From Fusarium oxysporum f. sp. lycopersici 4287 (taxonomy: Eukaryota; Ascomycota; Sordariomycetes; Hypocreales; Nectriaceae), in the NCBI RefSeq assembly GCF_000149955.1, contig NC_030987.1:1861387-1925386 (forward strand): a stretch of DNA of 64,000 nucleotides, read 5' to 3'. Positions 23,523-35,728 of the stretch are shown piece after piece; the stretch's first letter is position 1; each line of letters opens with the position of its first letter. Position numbers and translations under genes: made by a program. The notes beneath the pieces were generated by a model. It was not told where the DNA came from. It did not search any database and saw only the letters and a program-made list of their open reading frames with translations.

Positions 23523-25292
23523 ATGCTGGGCAAGTTCCTAGTCGCCGCTCTCGCGGTCGTCGGCGGTGTCAACCCCGTCGAGGCTCAGCAGCAGAACATC
23601 TTCGTTACTGGTGTCCCTGTCACTGGTGGAGCTGCTGTTCCTGCTCGAAAGAACATCAATGACATGCAGAAGGCTGGCGGCCCCGCCTGGTAAGTCTGCC
23701 GTGTGGTTGCTAACACAACCGATGCTAATTTCAACACCAGGGACCTTTACATGCGAGCCGTCCGCTCCATGTACGATGCTAAGGAGACTGACTGGAAGTC
23801 TTACTTCCAGGTTGGTGGTATTCACGGAAAGCCCTTCATTCAGTGGAACGGTGGTGGTGGTCGAAGCGGCAATGGCTGGCCCGGATACTGCCCTCACGGT
23901 GAGAGCATCTTCCTGACATGGCACCGTCCCTATGTCCTGCTCTACGAGCAGATCCTCGTCGAGCATGCCAAGCGCCTGGCCAACCTCTACCCTTCCAAGT
24001 ACCGCAAGCAGTACGTTGATGCAGCCAACAACCTGCGTGCCGCCTACTGGGATTGGGCCCTCGATGGCATTCCCGCTATCCTCACCCAGCAGAATGTCAA
24101 CGTCAAGGTTCCCAACGGCAGCGGCCTCAAGACCATCAACATGAAGAACCCTCTTTACACTTACAACTTCCCCAAGGACGCCCTCAACAACAAGTACGGA
24201 TCATGGGACGACGAGCACCGCGTTCGCATCTACCACTGCCCCGCTCCCGATAGCTTCCCTTCAAGTGCCAACAAACTCCTCCGCCAGCGACCTTACAAGC
24301 AATGGGTCTACGATGTCATGACCCGACCTACCACCTTCAACCAGTTCGCTTCCACCGGTGCCAACGGTGCTTCTCTCGAGCAGATTCACAACGCCATTCA
24401 CTGGGATGCTTCTTGCGCCGGTCAGTTCCTCGCCACCGAGTTCTCTGGCTTCGACCCCCTCTTCTGGTTGCACCACGTCAACGTCGACCGTCTCTGGGCT
24501 TACTGGCAGGCCATGCACCCCAGCCAGTCTACCTTCACTGGCTCTTACTCTGGTGGTGCCCGTTACTCTACTCCCCAGGGCACCCGCATCACTCCCAGCT
24601 CTCCTCTCAACCCCTTCTACCGATCCAGGGGTAACTTCCACACCTCTGACACTGTTAAGAGCATCAAGGGTTTCGGTTACACCTACGCTGGACTCGAGTA
24701 CTGGCACATGTCTGCCAGCCAGCTCTCCAACTCTGCCAAAACCACCATCAACCGTCTCTATGGCAGCGGTTCTTCCCGCCGTCGTGATGTTGAGGAGCGT
24801 GGCCTGATTGAGGAGCGTGCTGGTGCCAACACCACCCGTTACTTTGCCAACGTCCAGCTCGATGTCACCGAGGTCGAGCGACCTGCCCAGGTCAACGTTT
24901 ACGTCTCTGGAAAGCTCGTTGGTGGTCTCGTCGTTATGCGACAGCCTGCTGAGGGTATCATCCACGGTTCTTTCTCCGCTGACCAGGCTGCCGATGCCCC
25001 TCAGCTTCTTGCTGCCTGCTCTCCTACCAAGGTTGCCGATGCCGTCACCAGCGGCCTCCAGGTTGAGATTGTCAAGCTCGACGGCTCCAAGATTGACATC
25101 AGCACCGTCCCCAGCTTGAAGCTCAGCCTCGACGATGTTGCCTACACCCCTCCTGCCGCTGAGGATGACCTCCCCTCCTACGGCACTCCTCGCACCCAGC
25201 CCGCCAAGGCTGTTGCCCTTACCAACGCCAAGGCCCTCAAGGCTGTCAGCGCTTGTGCCAACAAGCTTCCTTCTTTCAACCCTCCTGTCTAA
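23523..25292 (+). CDS. Secreted tyrosinase (type 3 copper polyphenol oxidase)
   Basis: Two exons, 23523-23689 and 23741-25292, encode 572 aa; the 51-nt intron has GTAAGT and ACCAG signals. Tyrosinases hydroxylate phenols and oxidise diphenols to quinones, for example in melanin formation. MLGKFLVAALAVVGGVNPVEA is a signal peptide. CuA ligands are His84 (GGIHGK), His108 (CPHGE) and His117 (TWHRPY); Cys106 is placed to form the Cys-His thioether of fungal enzymes. CuB ligands are His272 and His276 (IHNAIHWD) plus a His of WLHHVNVDRLW (300/301). A Lys/Arg-rich site, SSRRRDVEERG at about 399-408, is a likely Kex2-type cleavage point between the catalytic domain and the C-terminal beta domain that usually keeps the enzyme latent. 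Codons are strongly biased to C-ending forms, suggesting high expression. Isolated, with no pigment-cluster neighbours. Confidence 0.93.
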
Positions 25293-27378
25293 ATACCCGG
25301 CCACCATCGGCGTTTCATTTTATCATATCTGCCGTCGGCGGGCTAGCATGCTCGACCGCGGCTCATAAGGGACCACTAGCAAACCGCACAAATTCTTTTA
25401 AGTAATTTTAATCCCTGGCAGACTCGGGGAGTCACGATTGTATTTTTTCGCCAGACTAGGTCTATAGTTGCCATATAGCGGCCCCTTTGTCTTGTACATC
25501 TCGAACTCGTTCCATATGCGTGATGTGATGTTGAGATATCTGTTAAAAACAAACCTAACAAGTGTATTAGGAGGTCTGAATTTCTTAACATGAAGAAATT
25601 CTCTCCAAGCTACATCACTGAATAACAAATCGTACCAAGTATTTATAAAATAGAGTCTAGAAGACCATGTGAAGTGGTACGAAAAGTTGTCACAAGCCAC
25701 TTGCATTCGTTACCGCGGGAAAGCCGAACTGTCAGGGGATGTAACTTGACCTTGGCCTATACGAACAGATGGTTCATGCCTTTTTACTTCTCTTGTAAAA
25801 AATTTGCAAGATGGTCAACCGGCTACTTGACTGCTCCTCCAGCATGAAGCCATTCAGGGGCCCCCAGCTCAGGTCGTGGTATGGTTGCCCAATAATCTTG
25901 AAGCGTCAATCCCTCCAGCGTCGAGATTGTTGTCCTGGTTGAACTTCCGTGTTCGTATTGACTGATTCTTTCACTCAGGCTCTCGTAGTGTTGTTTTTAC
26001 TATTGTCAAGTCATGTAACATGATTTACAAAATGAATGTCTTCTGAATTTGAGGTAAAGCTTGCCGGGCTGACCCTTAATATTAGGGACTGGTGGTTCTA
26101 TCATGATATGTGCAATCAAAGCTTTATAGAGGCCAGTAACTGTTATTCTCATAGAGTACTAGTAATAGAAATCAACAATGATTCAAGGATCTCAATCAAC
26201 TTCTGCCCCTGAAGCAACTGTATGCCTATAGCATTGCTATCTGGTCGAGACCTGCCCGTCGCAAGTTTATGATTTGATTCCTTCCCAGCTCATGAGGTAT
26301 AAGAACGAGCTCAGAAGATTTCCATGTTTTGAAAACCTTCAAAGATTTGAATTATATGTTTCGAGACCATTGCAGGAAATGTTTGCTGAGTTGCTCTCTC
26401 AAGACGAAACCTGATGGCATCGGCTTCCAGCGATGGCAAACTCGGAAAATTTTATACAGGGGTGAATAGTCGTATATTTTACTTGAAAGAAGAGGGCAAG
26501 CAAAGTAGTTACCATGAAAACGAAACTGGATAGGCAAGGACTGGAGAGATATGCCCGAGCTGTGCGAACGAGCTGTCACCCCTAGCTCTAAGCGGCGGGC
26601 CGCTTCTTTATTTAGATCAATAGGATATCGCGATAGACTCGTCTCAATACAACGAAAGCTGGGAAGGAACGTATAAGCCAGTATACAGCACTGGTTTTGA
26701 TGAAATAGAAGACTTTGCCTAGCAGTTCTTTCAACCCGTCATCGTACCTACCGATGAGGTGCAGCTCCAACATTGAGAAACAGTATTAGTTGAAAGGCAC
26801 AAGAAGAGTTAGGACGCCCCGAATCTCAAGAAGGGTTAGATTACAAGTTATAATACAAAACCGTTGCCTTTTTTGTTGCCGTTCTACTGGTAGATAGTGC
26901 ATACAGGCCAAGCTATAGGATAACTACCTACTAGAAGAGTCTATAAGTCAACTTGGGGCACAGCTGTACTATTTTACGCCCCAGAATACGTGTTTAGCTT
27001 CTTAATGGCCGTAACCTAACAATAAAGATACAATCGAGACTATCGAGCGGGTAGTCCCTTATACAGAGCTAGTCTTATTAACAATTGAGGCTCGAGTATT
27101 GTGTCACACCTGATTTCAAGCTATAGCGATAGAAACCCAACACCCGGAATACAACCGACACTGTTCGGTAGACTTCGAAGAATTAAAATTCTAGATTCAA
27201 GAGCTCTGAGATATCAAGATCAAGAAACTTACCCAAACTGTCACGTGCCCCAGGTCTTGGCCACAAATGTGATGTCGTGAGGTTTCTGGTTGGCCAATTT
27301 CGACTTCACAACTTTCTACTCACTATACTTCACTTCCCCTTTGTTTAAGCAAACTCTACGTCACGTCACGTAGTAAAG
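25293..27378. other. Intergenic region with a RIP-like segment
   Basis: No intact gene. The first few hundred bases would be the tyrosinase 3' UTR. From about 26580 to 27200 the sequence changes character and is unusually rich in TpA (see the separate repeat entry). Confidence 0.5.
26580..27200. repeat. RIP-like, TpA-rich relic, probably of a transposable element
   Basis: In 26881-27060 I count 24 TpA against 12 ApT (ratio about 2), and CpA plus TpG well below ApC plus GpT (about 15 against 25). Both values lie in the range taken as evidence of repeat-induced point mutation in Sordariomycetes, where C-to-T changes hit duplicated DNA. No transposase motif or terminal repeat survives that I could see, and the edges are approximate. 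Confidence 0.4.
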
Positions 27379-28159
27379 ATGTCATTCGAAATCTTAGTTC
27401 CTTCTGAGAGAGAGGCCCCTGGTGTCACCGACACCTTCTTTGCCGCCATGGACATCAACTTGTTGATGCACGCACAATTTCCCAACCCTGAGAGCAAGGA
27501 GTTTTTCCGAGGCTGGCTTTTCAGAGATACTATGGATCATGTCAAAAGCGTCGACAAGGGTGTCCTCGTTGCACGCGACCCAGAGACCGGGAAAATAGCG
27601 AGTTTCGCTAAGTGGAACGTTCAGCGGCAACCGCGGTCGCGAGAGATGGAAGAAGAAGCCGATGATGATGAGTTCCCAGACTTCTGCCGTCGTCAATACC
27701 TTGGCCCCTACGCGGATCTTACTAAGAGTAAGAGAGACAAGGTCCTGGGCGACAAGACTTATTACCGTGAGTTATTTGCTGCTGAGTGGAGGCCGGAATA
27801 TCGACGACCAAACCTTGACCGCTATATACCTATGGAGTTGGGGATTTTGGTCGAAGCTACCTTGGCCATGTGTCACTCGGCACTAACGTTTCCTAGACGT
27901 GACATATCTCTGCACAGATCCCAAGTTCAATGGCCGAGGGGCTGCGTCAACTTTGCTTCGTCGAGTGCAGGCTGAGGCCTCCAAGGAGAATGCACCAGTT
28001 ATTCTCGAGGCTACCATGAATGCGGTCTCGTTTTACCAAAAACTAGGCTTCCAGATACGAGAAGGGCTAAATATGGTGCTCCCAGCTCGTGGCTCAGATG
28101 AACCAACTGAATACTATGAAGAGAGAGTTATGGTTTGGGCAAGAGACCGAAAGCCATAA
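27379..28159 (+). CDS. GNAT-family N-acetyltransferase
   Basis: Two exons, 27379-27766 and 27897-28159, encode 216 aa. GNAT enzymes move an acetyl group from acetyl-CoA to an amine; the substrate here is unknown. The acetyl-CoA-binding motif A is TYLCTDPKFNGRGAASTLLR (matching the R/Q-x-x-G-x-G/A pattern), followed by the APVILEATMNAVSFYQKLGF strand-helix, which is typical of fungal GNATs. The intron (130 nt) has a GTGAGT donor and a CTAAC branch point with CCTAG acceptor. Splicing gives GDKTYYHVTYLCTDP, where homologues have a similar YYxxxLxTxP block. Without splicing the frame ends 198 codons in and lacks motif A, so the spliced form is preferred. No signal peptide; cytoplasmic. Confidence 0.82.
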
Positions 28160-31100
28160 AGAGTTACACCGACGAGGCCACAACGTTGTCGCTAATCGTC
28201 CCCACACTCACGTGGCAAAACGTTAAGGGTAATTTAACGCTGAGCTTTGACTCAACATCTCCAACATGACATCAACGGAGGTTGTAGGTCGAAGCAGAGC
28301 TTCGGACTAGACGGAGAGGTTTGGACCGTTATCGGTCGGTATAGCCGGTCATATAGTGTAGCTGGTCGTGCATTTCATCGGCATAACATCAACAAAAGTC
28401 ACAGCCAACATGACAGAAGCTCCGGACCCAACAATGACGCTCTTGCTCTAGATATCGCTCGCTCTAGAATCAGTGTTTGATGGATCTCGACAAATTGGCC
28501 CGTGCGTAGCGATGGGCCGGGACAGGACCGGCAACATTCCCCTGTAGCCCCCACGGCACAGGGGTAGAGTCTCTGTTGAGCCAAGATCAGGGACAGGACA
28601 AGGGACATTTTCGGATCATGATGGGAGGGCTTTCTATGGACCAATCATAGAGAGCGTATTTGTTCCAAGGGATCTGAAGTAATCTGTTGATAACTCTGAG
28701 CTGATAGATCTAGGAAGAAACTGTCGCGTGCGGGGCCCATCTCAACGTCTTTCCAAAAATCTGTGTAAAGGTTTGGTGGAATGAAACTGGGGACCATATG
28801 ACTAATGTTCTCTTGTTCCATGAATTGTTGCTATCAAAGAGGGACGAGAAGATCATCACTTGGCAACCGGAGATAACTGACTGATGACAGGTTAATTTTG
28901 GCAAACCCTTCACCGAGTTTACATGCTGTGAACCGAACATCGGAGTAATTCGGATTAGTCTAAGTAGCCGGCGGCGGCACCGGGTCTAATATATAGCCGG
29001 TGGTGCCAAAAGTGAGCAGATAGGGGAGATTTGCGGTGTTTTGGGAGCTGATGAGGCATATCACGACGAGCGAATCCAACAGTAAGGAACCTCGGGAATT
29101 TTGCCAATGAGACAAAAGGTTATTTTAGCCGCTAACATACATACGCAGTGAGAGGGTAACGACGTCTTGTTTGACTGCAGCGGTAAATCAACCCCGGACG
29201 AGCCATTACGTTAAAACAACTGCCGGACCATGCAGAATGAGGCAAGACAAGCTCACAGATGGTTTTCCATTTGGTAATGGGCTCAGAGGAACGCCCTTGG
29301 TCAGCTGGTATGAGATACTCGACTTCTAAGTGCATTTCCATGGAGATTTTGTGTATACTGTACTTTCCAAGCTCAAGGTTTCCTCTCAAGATGGTGTTCA
29401 AAGCTGGCATATGTGGTTGTGCAGAAAAATGTCTCTGAAGGCTGGGGGGTTCCTCTTTTCTTGATTTAACTTATCTTTTGCCATTATGTATTTCTATCTC
29501 CTCTGCTTTTCTAGAGATAAGCTTGCTCATCCATTCAACTCTCACTGCCTTCATCCTCACTCGCTCGGATGTACAGTACACAGCAACACCAGACCCGGAC
29601 CTAGACTCTGGACCCCAGGGTTGTTCATGATGTGGCCCATTTCTTTCCTCGGCCGAGGAAAAAAATGAGCTGGTCTTTGTCTGGGCATTTGACAACGACG
29701 CCGCTGCCGAGAAAATCCCCCATTGCTCACGCTGGTCTTCGTCGACATGACTGGGGCCATGTAACGGCTCAGCATTGGCCATGATTCAAGCAAGGCTGTG
29801 TTCCCGCCAAGTACCGTCCGTGTGTCTCTCTTTGACATGTCGGAAATTGGAAGCGACTTGATATTGGGGGATATGATTTGCAGCAAGTGGATATCTCTTC
29901 ATGAGAGGGCTTAAGGTTTGATGTTTCAGTCTGTTGAGTCATTGATTACTACGCCCCTAGTATATTTGCGTGCGAGGACAAGCAAAGAGCCACTCAAGTT
30001 GAGGGCATGACAGCCCAAGTACACAAGCAGAAACACGAATGTCCCCAGATGATGCGTTCCCCTTGGTCGTTTGATGTCGAGATACGAAATATCTGTATTG
30101 AAGTTCAGTACCTCCCTTCCTGGGCCATGTTCCCCAAGTTCGAGATTCCTGATTCGGCACATGCTCCGGGGGCTTCGAATTTGGGGGGACGCCTCTTAGA
30201 CACCAATTGACAAGGCTTGTCCCGAAGTTGACGGAGGGGAACTTGGGGATTGGATCTGGAGAACGGGACCCTTTGACGGGAGAAGTCCTGGTCAGGTACT
30301 TTTGGCGTTGCGGGGAATACCATCAAGCCGGATGTACTCTTTCTCTTTTCGTCCTTCTCACATGCCTGTTGTTTTGCACTTTCACGTCCCTTCTCCAAAA
30401 CCCTCCATGATCATTTAGTACAGTAGCAGCAACTCTGCTATTTTTCTGCTCCTCTTTGCCTTTTTCCCCTTCTTCCTTTTTCTCTCCTCATTCACTTTCG
30501 GGTACTGCCCAACCACAAAAGACACAGTTCAGGCAGCGGACGGCTATCGCACCTCTTAATTATACTTTGATATAAATAAGTTATTCACGGCTGCGAAACC
30601 GGCCATCGCGCCACTGTCGGGCGACTAGGTAGCTGATTTTGGCCCAGTCGGTCGTTTTTTTATTGATGACGTCGAATCTGATAGGTCTGTTAGCTTATCT
30701 CGCATTTACCTGAGAGAAAAAAAGGACAAGGGCAAAGCCTCCAGCCCAGGTTCTACCCTCTACCACTGGCCTCTGCGCATCCTTATCATCGTTGTTATCA
30801 ATATCAGTTGGTTGTTACACACAGCTTCTCCGGATTATCTCTTCTCCAAGCAGAGAAGCCGATACTGGATCGAATCAGGTCACAGCAGAGGGTAACTTGA
30901 CGGCGCATTGAGATTCAGGACGCTACCCTGGCCCTGCATTTGCATTTGCATTTGCATTTGCATCTGCATTCCAACCAAACCCAGTCTAATCTAATCCCCG
31001 GTTCCCCAGGCTTTGATCCCCCGCCTGCAAGAGTCAAGACATTTTGGCTGTGGGAGCACCAAATCAGCCAGCCAGAGCACAGCTGACAGCTCACAACGGG

Positions 31101-32313
31101 CGTACCAAGGCAAGCAACTTTGTCATTCAATTTGCTTTGTTTCTTTTGTGCCGACCTGTTATCGCCGTCGCCGACGATCTGAACAGTACTGTGCTTGATC
31201 GTGCTCTGTCCTGTCTGTCTAGGCTTTCGCTTGTTGTGTCGCACCGCATCATCGCCGTACAATTTCCGGGCTATCGCATCTACAACCTACATATATACAT
31301 CTAATATTGGTTGCAGAGAGGGTAGGCGAAGAGAGGACAGCAGGACAAGACTAGGCAAGACAAGAGGGAAACGAGGGAAAAGAGAGGAGAATTGACTCAA
31401 CAATAAGGACCGAGTTCGGTATTTCTCAACCTGATTATCGTTCTCTTAGTCAATACCCTCTCCCCGCTTGCAGAAGCCTTATCAGATAAACCAAAAAACA
31501 CCCCTGGTCTGGGCTGTTTCTGTTTCTGTCACTGTCACTTCTTCGCTGTCGACCGACTCGACTCCATCGGCGCCCATCTGCGCCCGCCATCCCAATCATC
31601 CCAGCAAGTCCCTGACATTGGATCCCAGCATCTTGGATCCCACTCTTTGCCCTCGCTCGCGCTGGTTCCCGTCCTCCCTTCGCCAACCACTTACACACTT
31701 TGTTTGCTCGCTCGGGCATTTTCTTATCTTTTTCCCTTCTCCTTCTTCTCATCTTCCTTGCATCACCTCGCCTCCCATCCCATCACATCCCGTCTTCCGT
31801 TTCCCCAGATTCTTATCTCACACCAACCATTGACTCGTGTCGTGTGTGTGACTCTAATCAACTCAATCAACTCGATTTGGATAACGTGGTTCTATTAGCT
31901 ATCGTTACCTATCATCTCGCTTCTCAGTGGTCGTAGCTCTAACCGCATTGCGTCACTGTCGACCCCGTGGGGCTTTATCGCATCCCAAAAAAAAAAAAAA
32001 CTATCTCTCTATCGTCACCACCACCCATATCGGAAATCTTGCTGCACTGGCATTGACCGGGCTGCATTGTACCCCCGAGACGGGAGGCTGACAACTCAAA
32101 GAGCCACTGAGGCTCAACCTTCTTGCGCCCGTTTATTGCAGGGCAACGGGCGCCTGTAAGGTATTCTGGTGTAGCACAATTCAAGCCCTAGGTTGTGCCC
32201 TGACAGCAACACACCCTCTGTTTGTTGGTGTTTTGCTCTGCTGATAGCGGGCAGACCTGCGGCGTTATCGAGGTTCCATACATTGTTCTGGATCTATCCG
32301 TACTTCTCCCACC
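28160..32313. other. Long intergenic region and leader of the TamA/Dal81-type gene
   Basis: No gene supported. From about 31400 to 32313 the plus strand is strongly pyrimidine-rich (many CT and TC runs), as in leaders of highly regulated fungal genes. A hexanucleotide repeat lies at 30935-30970 and an A-run at about 31987-32000. Short AUG-started frames occur in the leader, but transcript ends are not known. Confidence 0.45.
30935..30970. repeat. TGCATT hexanucleotide repeat
   Basis: Six tandem units of TGCATT, the fifth being TGCATC. Confidence 0.85.
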
Positions 32314-34698
32314 ATGTCTCCCCAGTCCTCAGCCCCGGTCCAGAGGACGGCGCCTATCGCCATTGCTCCTAAACCTCCTCGGCCAGAGCCATCTGCTTAT
32401 CGCCAGGACAGCTTCCATAGGCTCGAGATGGGTCACGGAGTCGCCAGCTCTGCACCCGTTGAGGGTTCATCCTTCAACGCCTCCTCCATCCCACCTTGTC
32501 TATCATGTCGGTACTCTCGCGTCAACTGCATCCTTAACGACGACGACGACTGTTGCATCCAGTGCCAAGCTGCGGGCTCCGAATGTTCCCTTTCATCCAG
32601 CCCTCAGTCCCGAAAAAGGAAGCTTCATGGTGAGGCTAGTGATGATATTATCGGGAAAAGAAGGTCAGATCAATTCCGATATCCCCATCTCATTCTCCAT
32701 ATCCATATTCTTCTCCATATTCATGCCGCCGAGTCCTCCACACTCATCCTGGCTTGAATGCTCCACCAGTCCCCGTGCCTTTCCCATGCGTCTATCGTTT
32801 CCTTCTACACTCTTTCCCTTTCTCTGATAACCTTCCACCTTACTCGTGTTCCTCCTTGCATGCCTTTGTCTGACATATGATTGGCCTCGTACAGTTCACC
32901 GGGTCTCGCATCTAGGCGACGAAACCATAACTCAAGCCTTTCCAGCACCGCCGCTAGCAGTTCGTTCCTGGAGGAGATGGCCAATGTTGGCGGCCCGACC
33001 ATGCTTAAACGTACGCTCGGCCTCCAGGATGATCGCTACAGCCAGTACATTGGTCCTACTACAGACTTTGAACCTTCACTCATCAACCTCTCCTCCTTTG
33101 ATCCCCATGACGAAAGTCTACTATCAAGAGGCACTCTTCGCAAAGTCAGCGAACACGATACTTTCTTGATGCTTCCTGACTCCAGCACTCCAGGACACGA
33201 ACATGTGACGCAAGACGCCGATCATGTCGAATCCATCGTGGCACCCCACGGCAGACGTCTCATCGACATATACTTTCGAGTCGTGCACCCAGGATTTCCT
33301 ATCATCCAAAAACATGTCTTCATGGAAAAGTATGAAAGATCTTACCGAGAGTTTTCGCCACCATTACTAGCAGCTGTGTACATCCTTGCCATCAATTGGT
33401 GGGACCAAAGTGAGGAACTGGCTGGTTTGCCACGACCCAATGTTAGAGAGCTCGAGAGCATCGTCCGTACAACTCTTGATGAAGCCACTTTTCGACCCAA
33501 GCTTTCAACTATTCAGGCCGGTCTACTTCTTTCCCAGAGGCCCGAGGGTGACCAGTGGGCCCCTACCGCCCAACTTGTTGCACTTGGTCATGAATTGGGG
33601 TTGCACTTGGATTGTACTGGTTGGAAAATACCACCGTGGGAGAAGGGCCTGAGAAAACGATTGGCTTGGGCACTTTACATGCAGGACAAATGGGGTGCCC
33701 TCGTTCACGGGCGGCCATCACACATTTTTGCTACTAACTGGGGCGTTCAGCCTCTAACAGCAAATGACTTTCCTGACGTCGAATGGGACGAGAACGACCC
33801 GGAGGAGAAGCTCGATATTGAGAAGGGAAGGGTGTTATTTACACGAGTGGTACAACTTTCGGAAATACTCTCCGAAATTCTGGACACTTTCTATACTCTT
33901 CAAGCCATGAACACGGTTGCAAATGCAGGTAAACAAGGGACGCAGCTAGTTTTGTCGCTTGCGAAACCCATTCAGCTCAAATTGAAGGAGTGGTACGGAG
34001 GCCTACCGCAATTGATTCGCCTCGACTCTTCGTACTCTTCTCTTAACCCTTCATCAAACAGGTTGTCGAGTATTGGATATCTCCATCTGGCATACTTTGC
34101 GGCCGAAATTACGCTCCATAGACGAATCATCCGATCATTGGCTTCTCCGTCTAGCTCTGTCGACTCATACGTACAGCACATCTGTCGCAGTGCCGCCAAA
34201 GCACGCCTCATCTCTGCCATGGACTTTGTCAACAGACTTGGACCCAACCATTTGCGTTCGTTTTGGTACTTCGCTTCCAAGACTAACTTTGCATTGATTG
34301 GCACATTTGGATCTCTCCTTTGGGCAACATCACCTGGGCGCGAGGAAGCGGATTGGTATCGAAGACGTTTGGGAGAGTATAGATGGACTCTCTCAGTTAG
34401 CTCGAAACCTGGGGAAGGCAAGGGTTTGACTGAGTTTGCCATGACAATGTTGGATATCTCCACGGGCCTGCTCAAGCAGCTCCCCGAAAAACCCTCCATG
34501 AGTAGGAATGGGAGTCATGCGGACCTTTCGGTTTCCGCGCCACCCATTTTCAGTGGTGGCATTCTTGACAGCTTGGGCACCAGGCCCAGTGCGCCAGAAA
34601 TGAGCGCCATGTATAGTCCACGGACGGATGATGAGGAAGAAGAGGAGGAGATAGACAGCAGTGACGATGACATGGAAGACTATCCTACACGGATGTAA
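32314..34698 (+). CDS. tamA: Zn2Cys6 transcription factor of the TamA/Dal81 family
   Basis: Two exons, 32314-32663 and 32895-34698, encode 717 aa. TamA/Dal81 is a coactivator for nitrogen-source genes (GABA, allantoin, urea and amino-acid use); in Aspergillus it works with AreA. The cluster lies at residues 62-91 (Cys62, 65, 72, 80/81, 84, 91) as PCLSCRYSRVNC, then an acidic DDDD loop, CCIQCQAAGSEC, followed by basic RKRK. The fungal-specific middle homology region covers roughly 170-550, with IDIYFRVVHPGFPIIQKHVF and RLAWALYMQDKWGALVHGRP, the best family markers. The C-terminus is acidic (EEEEEEIDSSDDDMED) and may be an activation segment. The 231-nt intron has a GTCAGA donor and TACAG acceptor; it is long for this genome, but it alone restores frame and gives KRSSPGLASRRR. 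Its CT-rich interior resembles the leader. Confidence 0.87.
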
Positions 34699-35728
34699 GG
34701 ATTGGGGGAGATACGGGAACAAGATACACTTAAAAGAGGAAGGTTCCGAGATTCAGACAACTACCATGGTCGAGGAACGATCAGAGGTGTTGTTATGGAA
34801 CATATTGCCACGGCTTGCATCGTTCAGGCGTTTCTGTCGTTGCTGCATTGCGATTTGGTAGGGCTGAGGAGTTGACATGGGTATATTGTCATCCTTTTAG
34901 GCCTTATTATGGTTATTTTTTCTTTCTGATCATTTGGGCTTGGTTTGATGAATGATACCTTGGTTTCGGGGCCCCTCTGGAGGGGCTCGGGACATGACGG
35001 AATAGCATGAGGGCGCATTATACTGGGGATACGAGCATTGAGAACTCAGAGTTGTATAAAGCAAGGTGTGCATGATCAGTTAGATTGGATTGGACTTTTA
35101 TGAATTACGTATAATACGAGGAATGGCAACACTAGCAGTTGAGTTACGTTGAGTCTCATAATTTGGCTCCAGAGAATGTTGTATCGTCTCGTCTCATCTC
35201 GTCAACTCTAACAGCCATATAAGTATACTTAGCACGGTAATTGTAGTAGTGACAACTTCAATCCGAGGGGATTGCTATGCGAGTGGCTAATGTCACATTG
35301 TGCATGCAAGATAGTAAATGTTTAGATAGATGCTACCATGAGGTGAAGTGGTGGGACACGACTTTGAGTATGATTGTATATCATATAAGTGCAAATTAAA
35401 TAGACAGAAGGTTATTACGTGTATAAGAAGAATTGTTGCTACACTGGTGTTGAAGCCTATGCTCTCCAGATACCAGTCAACGCGGTCCCACACTTCAATT
35501 GAGCCACTGCACCAGCCACAAAGAATCCAAATAAAGAAAACGGTTTCCCGCCACGTCAACCTTAATTGAGCTTGATTTCATCTGTAACCAACCAACTGTC
35601 AACGAGCTTCAAGTGCAGGCCATTTGAACCGCCGGGTCAGACCGTTCTTGCCTATTTCCCTTCTTTATTCATATCTTGATTTGTATTTCCTGTACATTCT
35701 TGTCTACCAATTGCCCTCGTATCTCATA
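34699..35728. other. Intergenic, no gene seen
   Basis: About 1 kb between two same-strand genes. It holds the 3' end of the TamA-type gene and the promoter of the spermidine-synthase-like gene. An in-frame TTG-started extension upstream of 35729 reads as leader. Confidence 0.5.

Noticed and set aside
24261..25307. Long 348-codon minus-strand frame opposite the tyrosinase gene
   Set aside because: Shadow of the highly codon-biased tyrosinase exon; the translation is Leu/Gly/Val-rich without any family resemblance.
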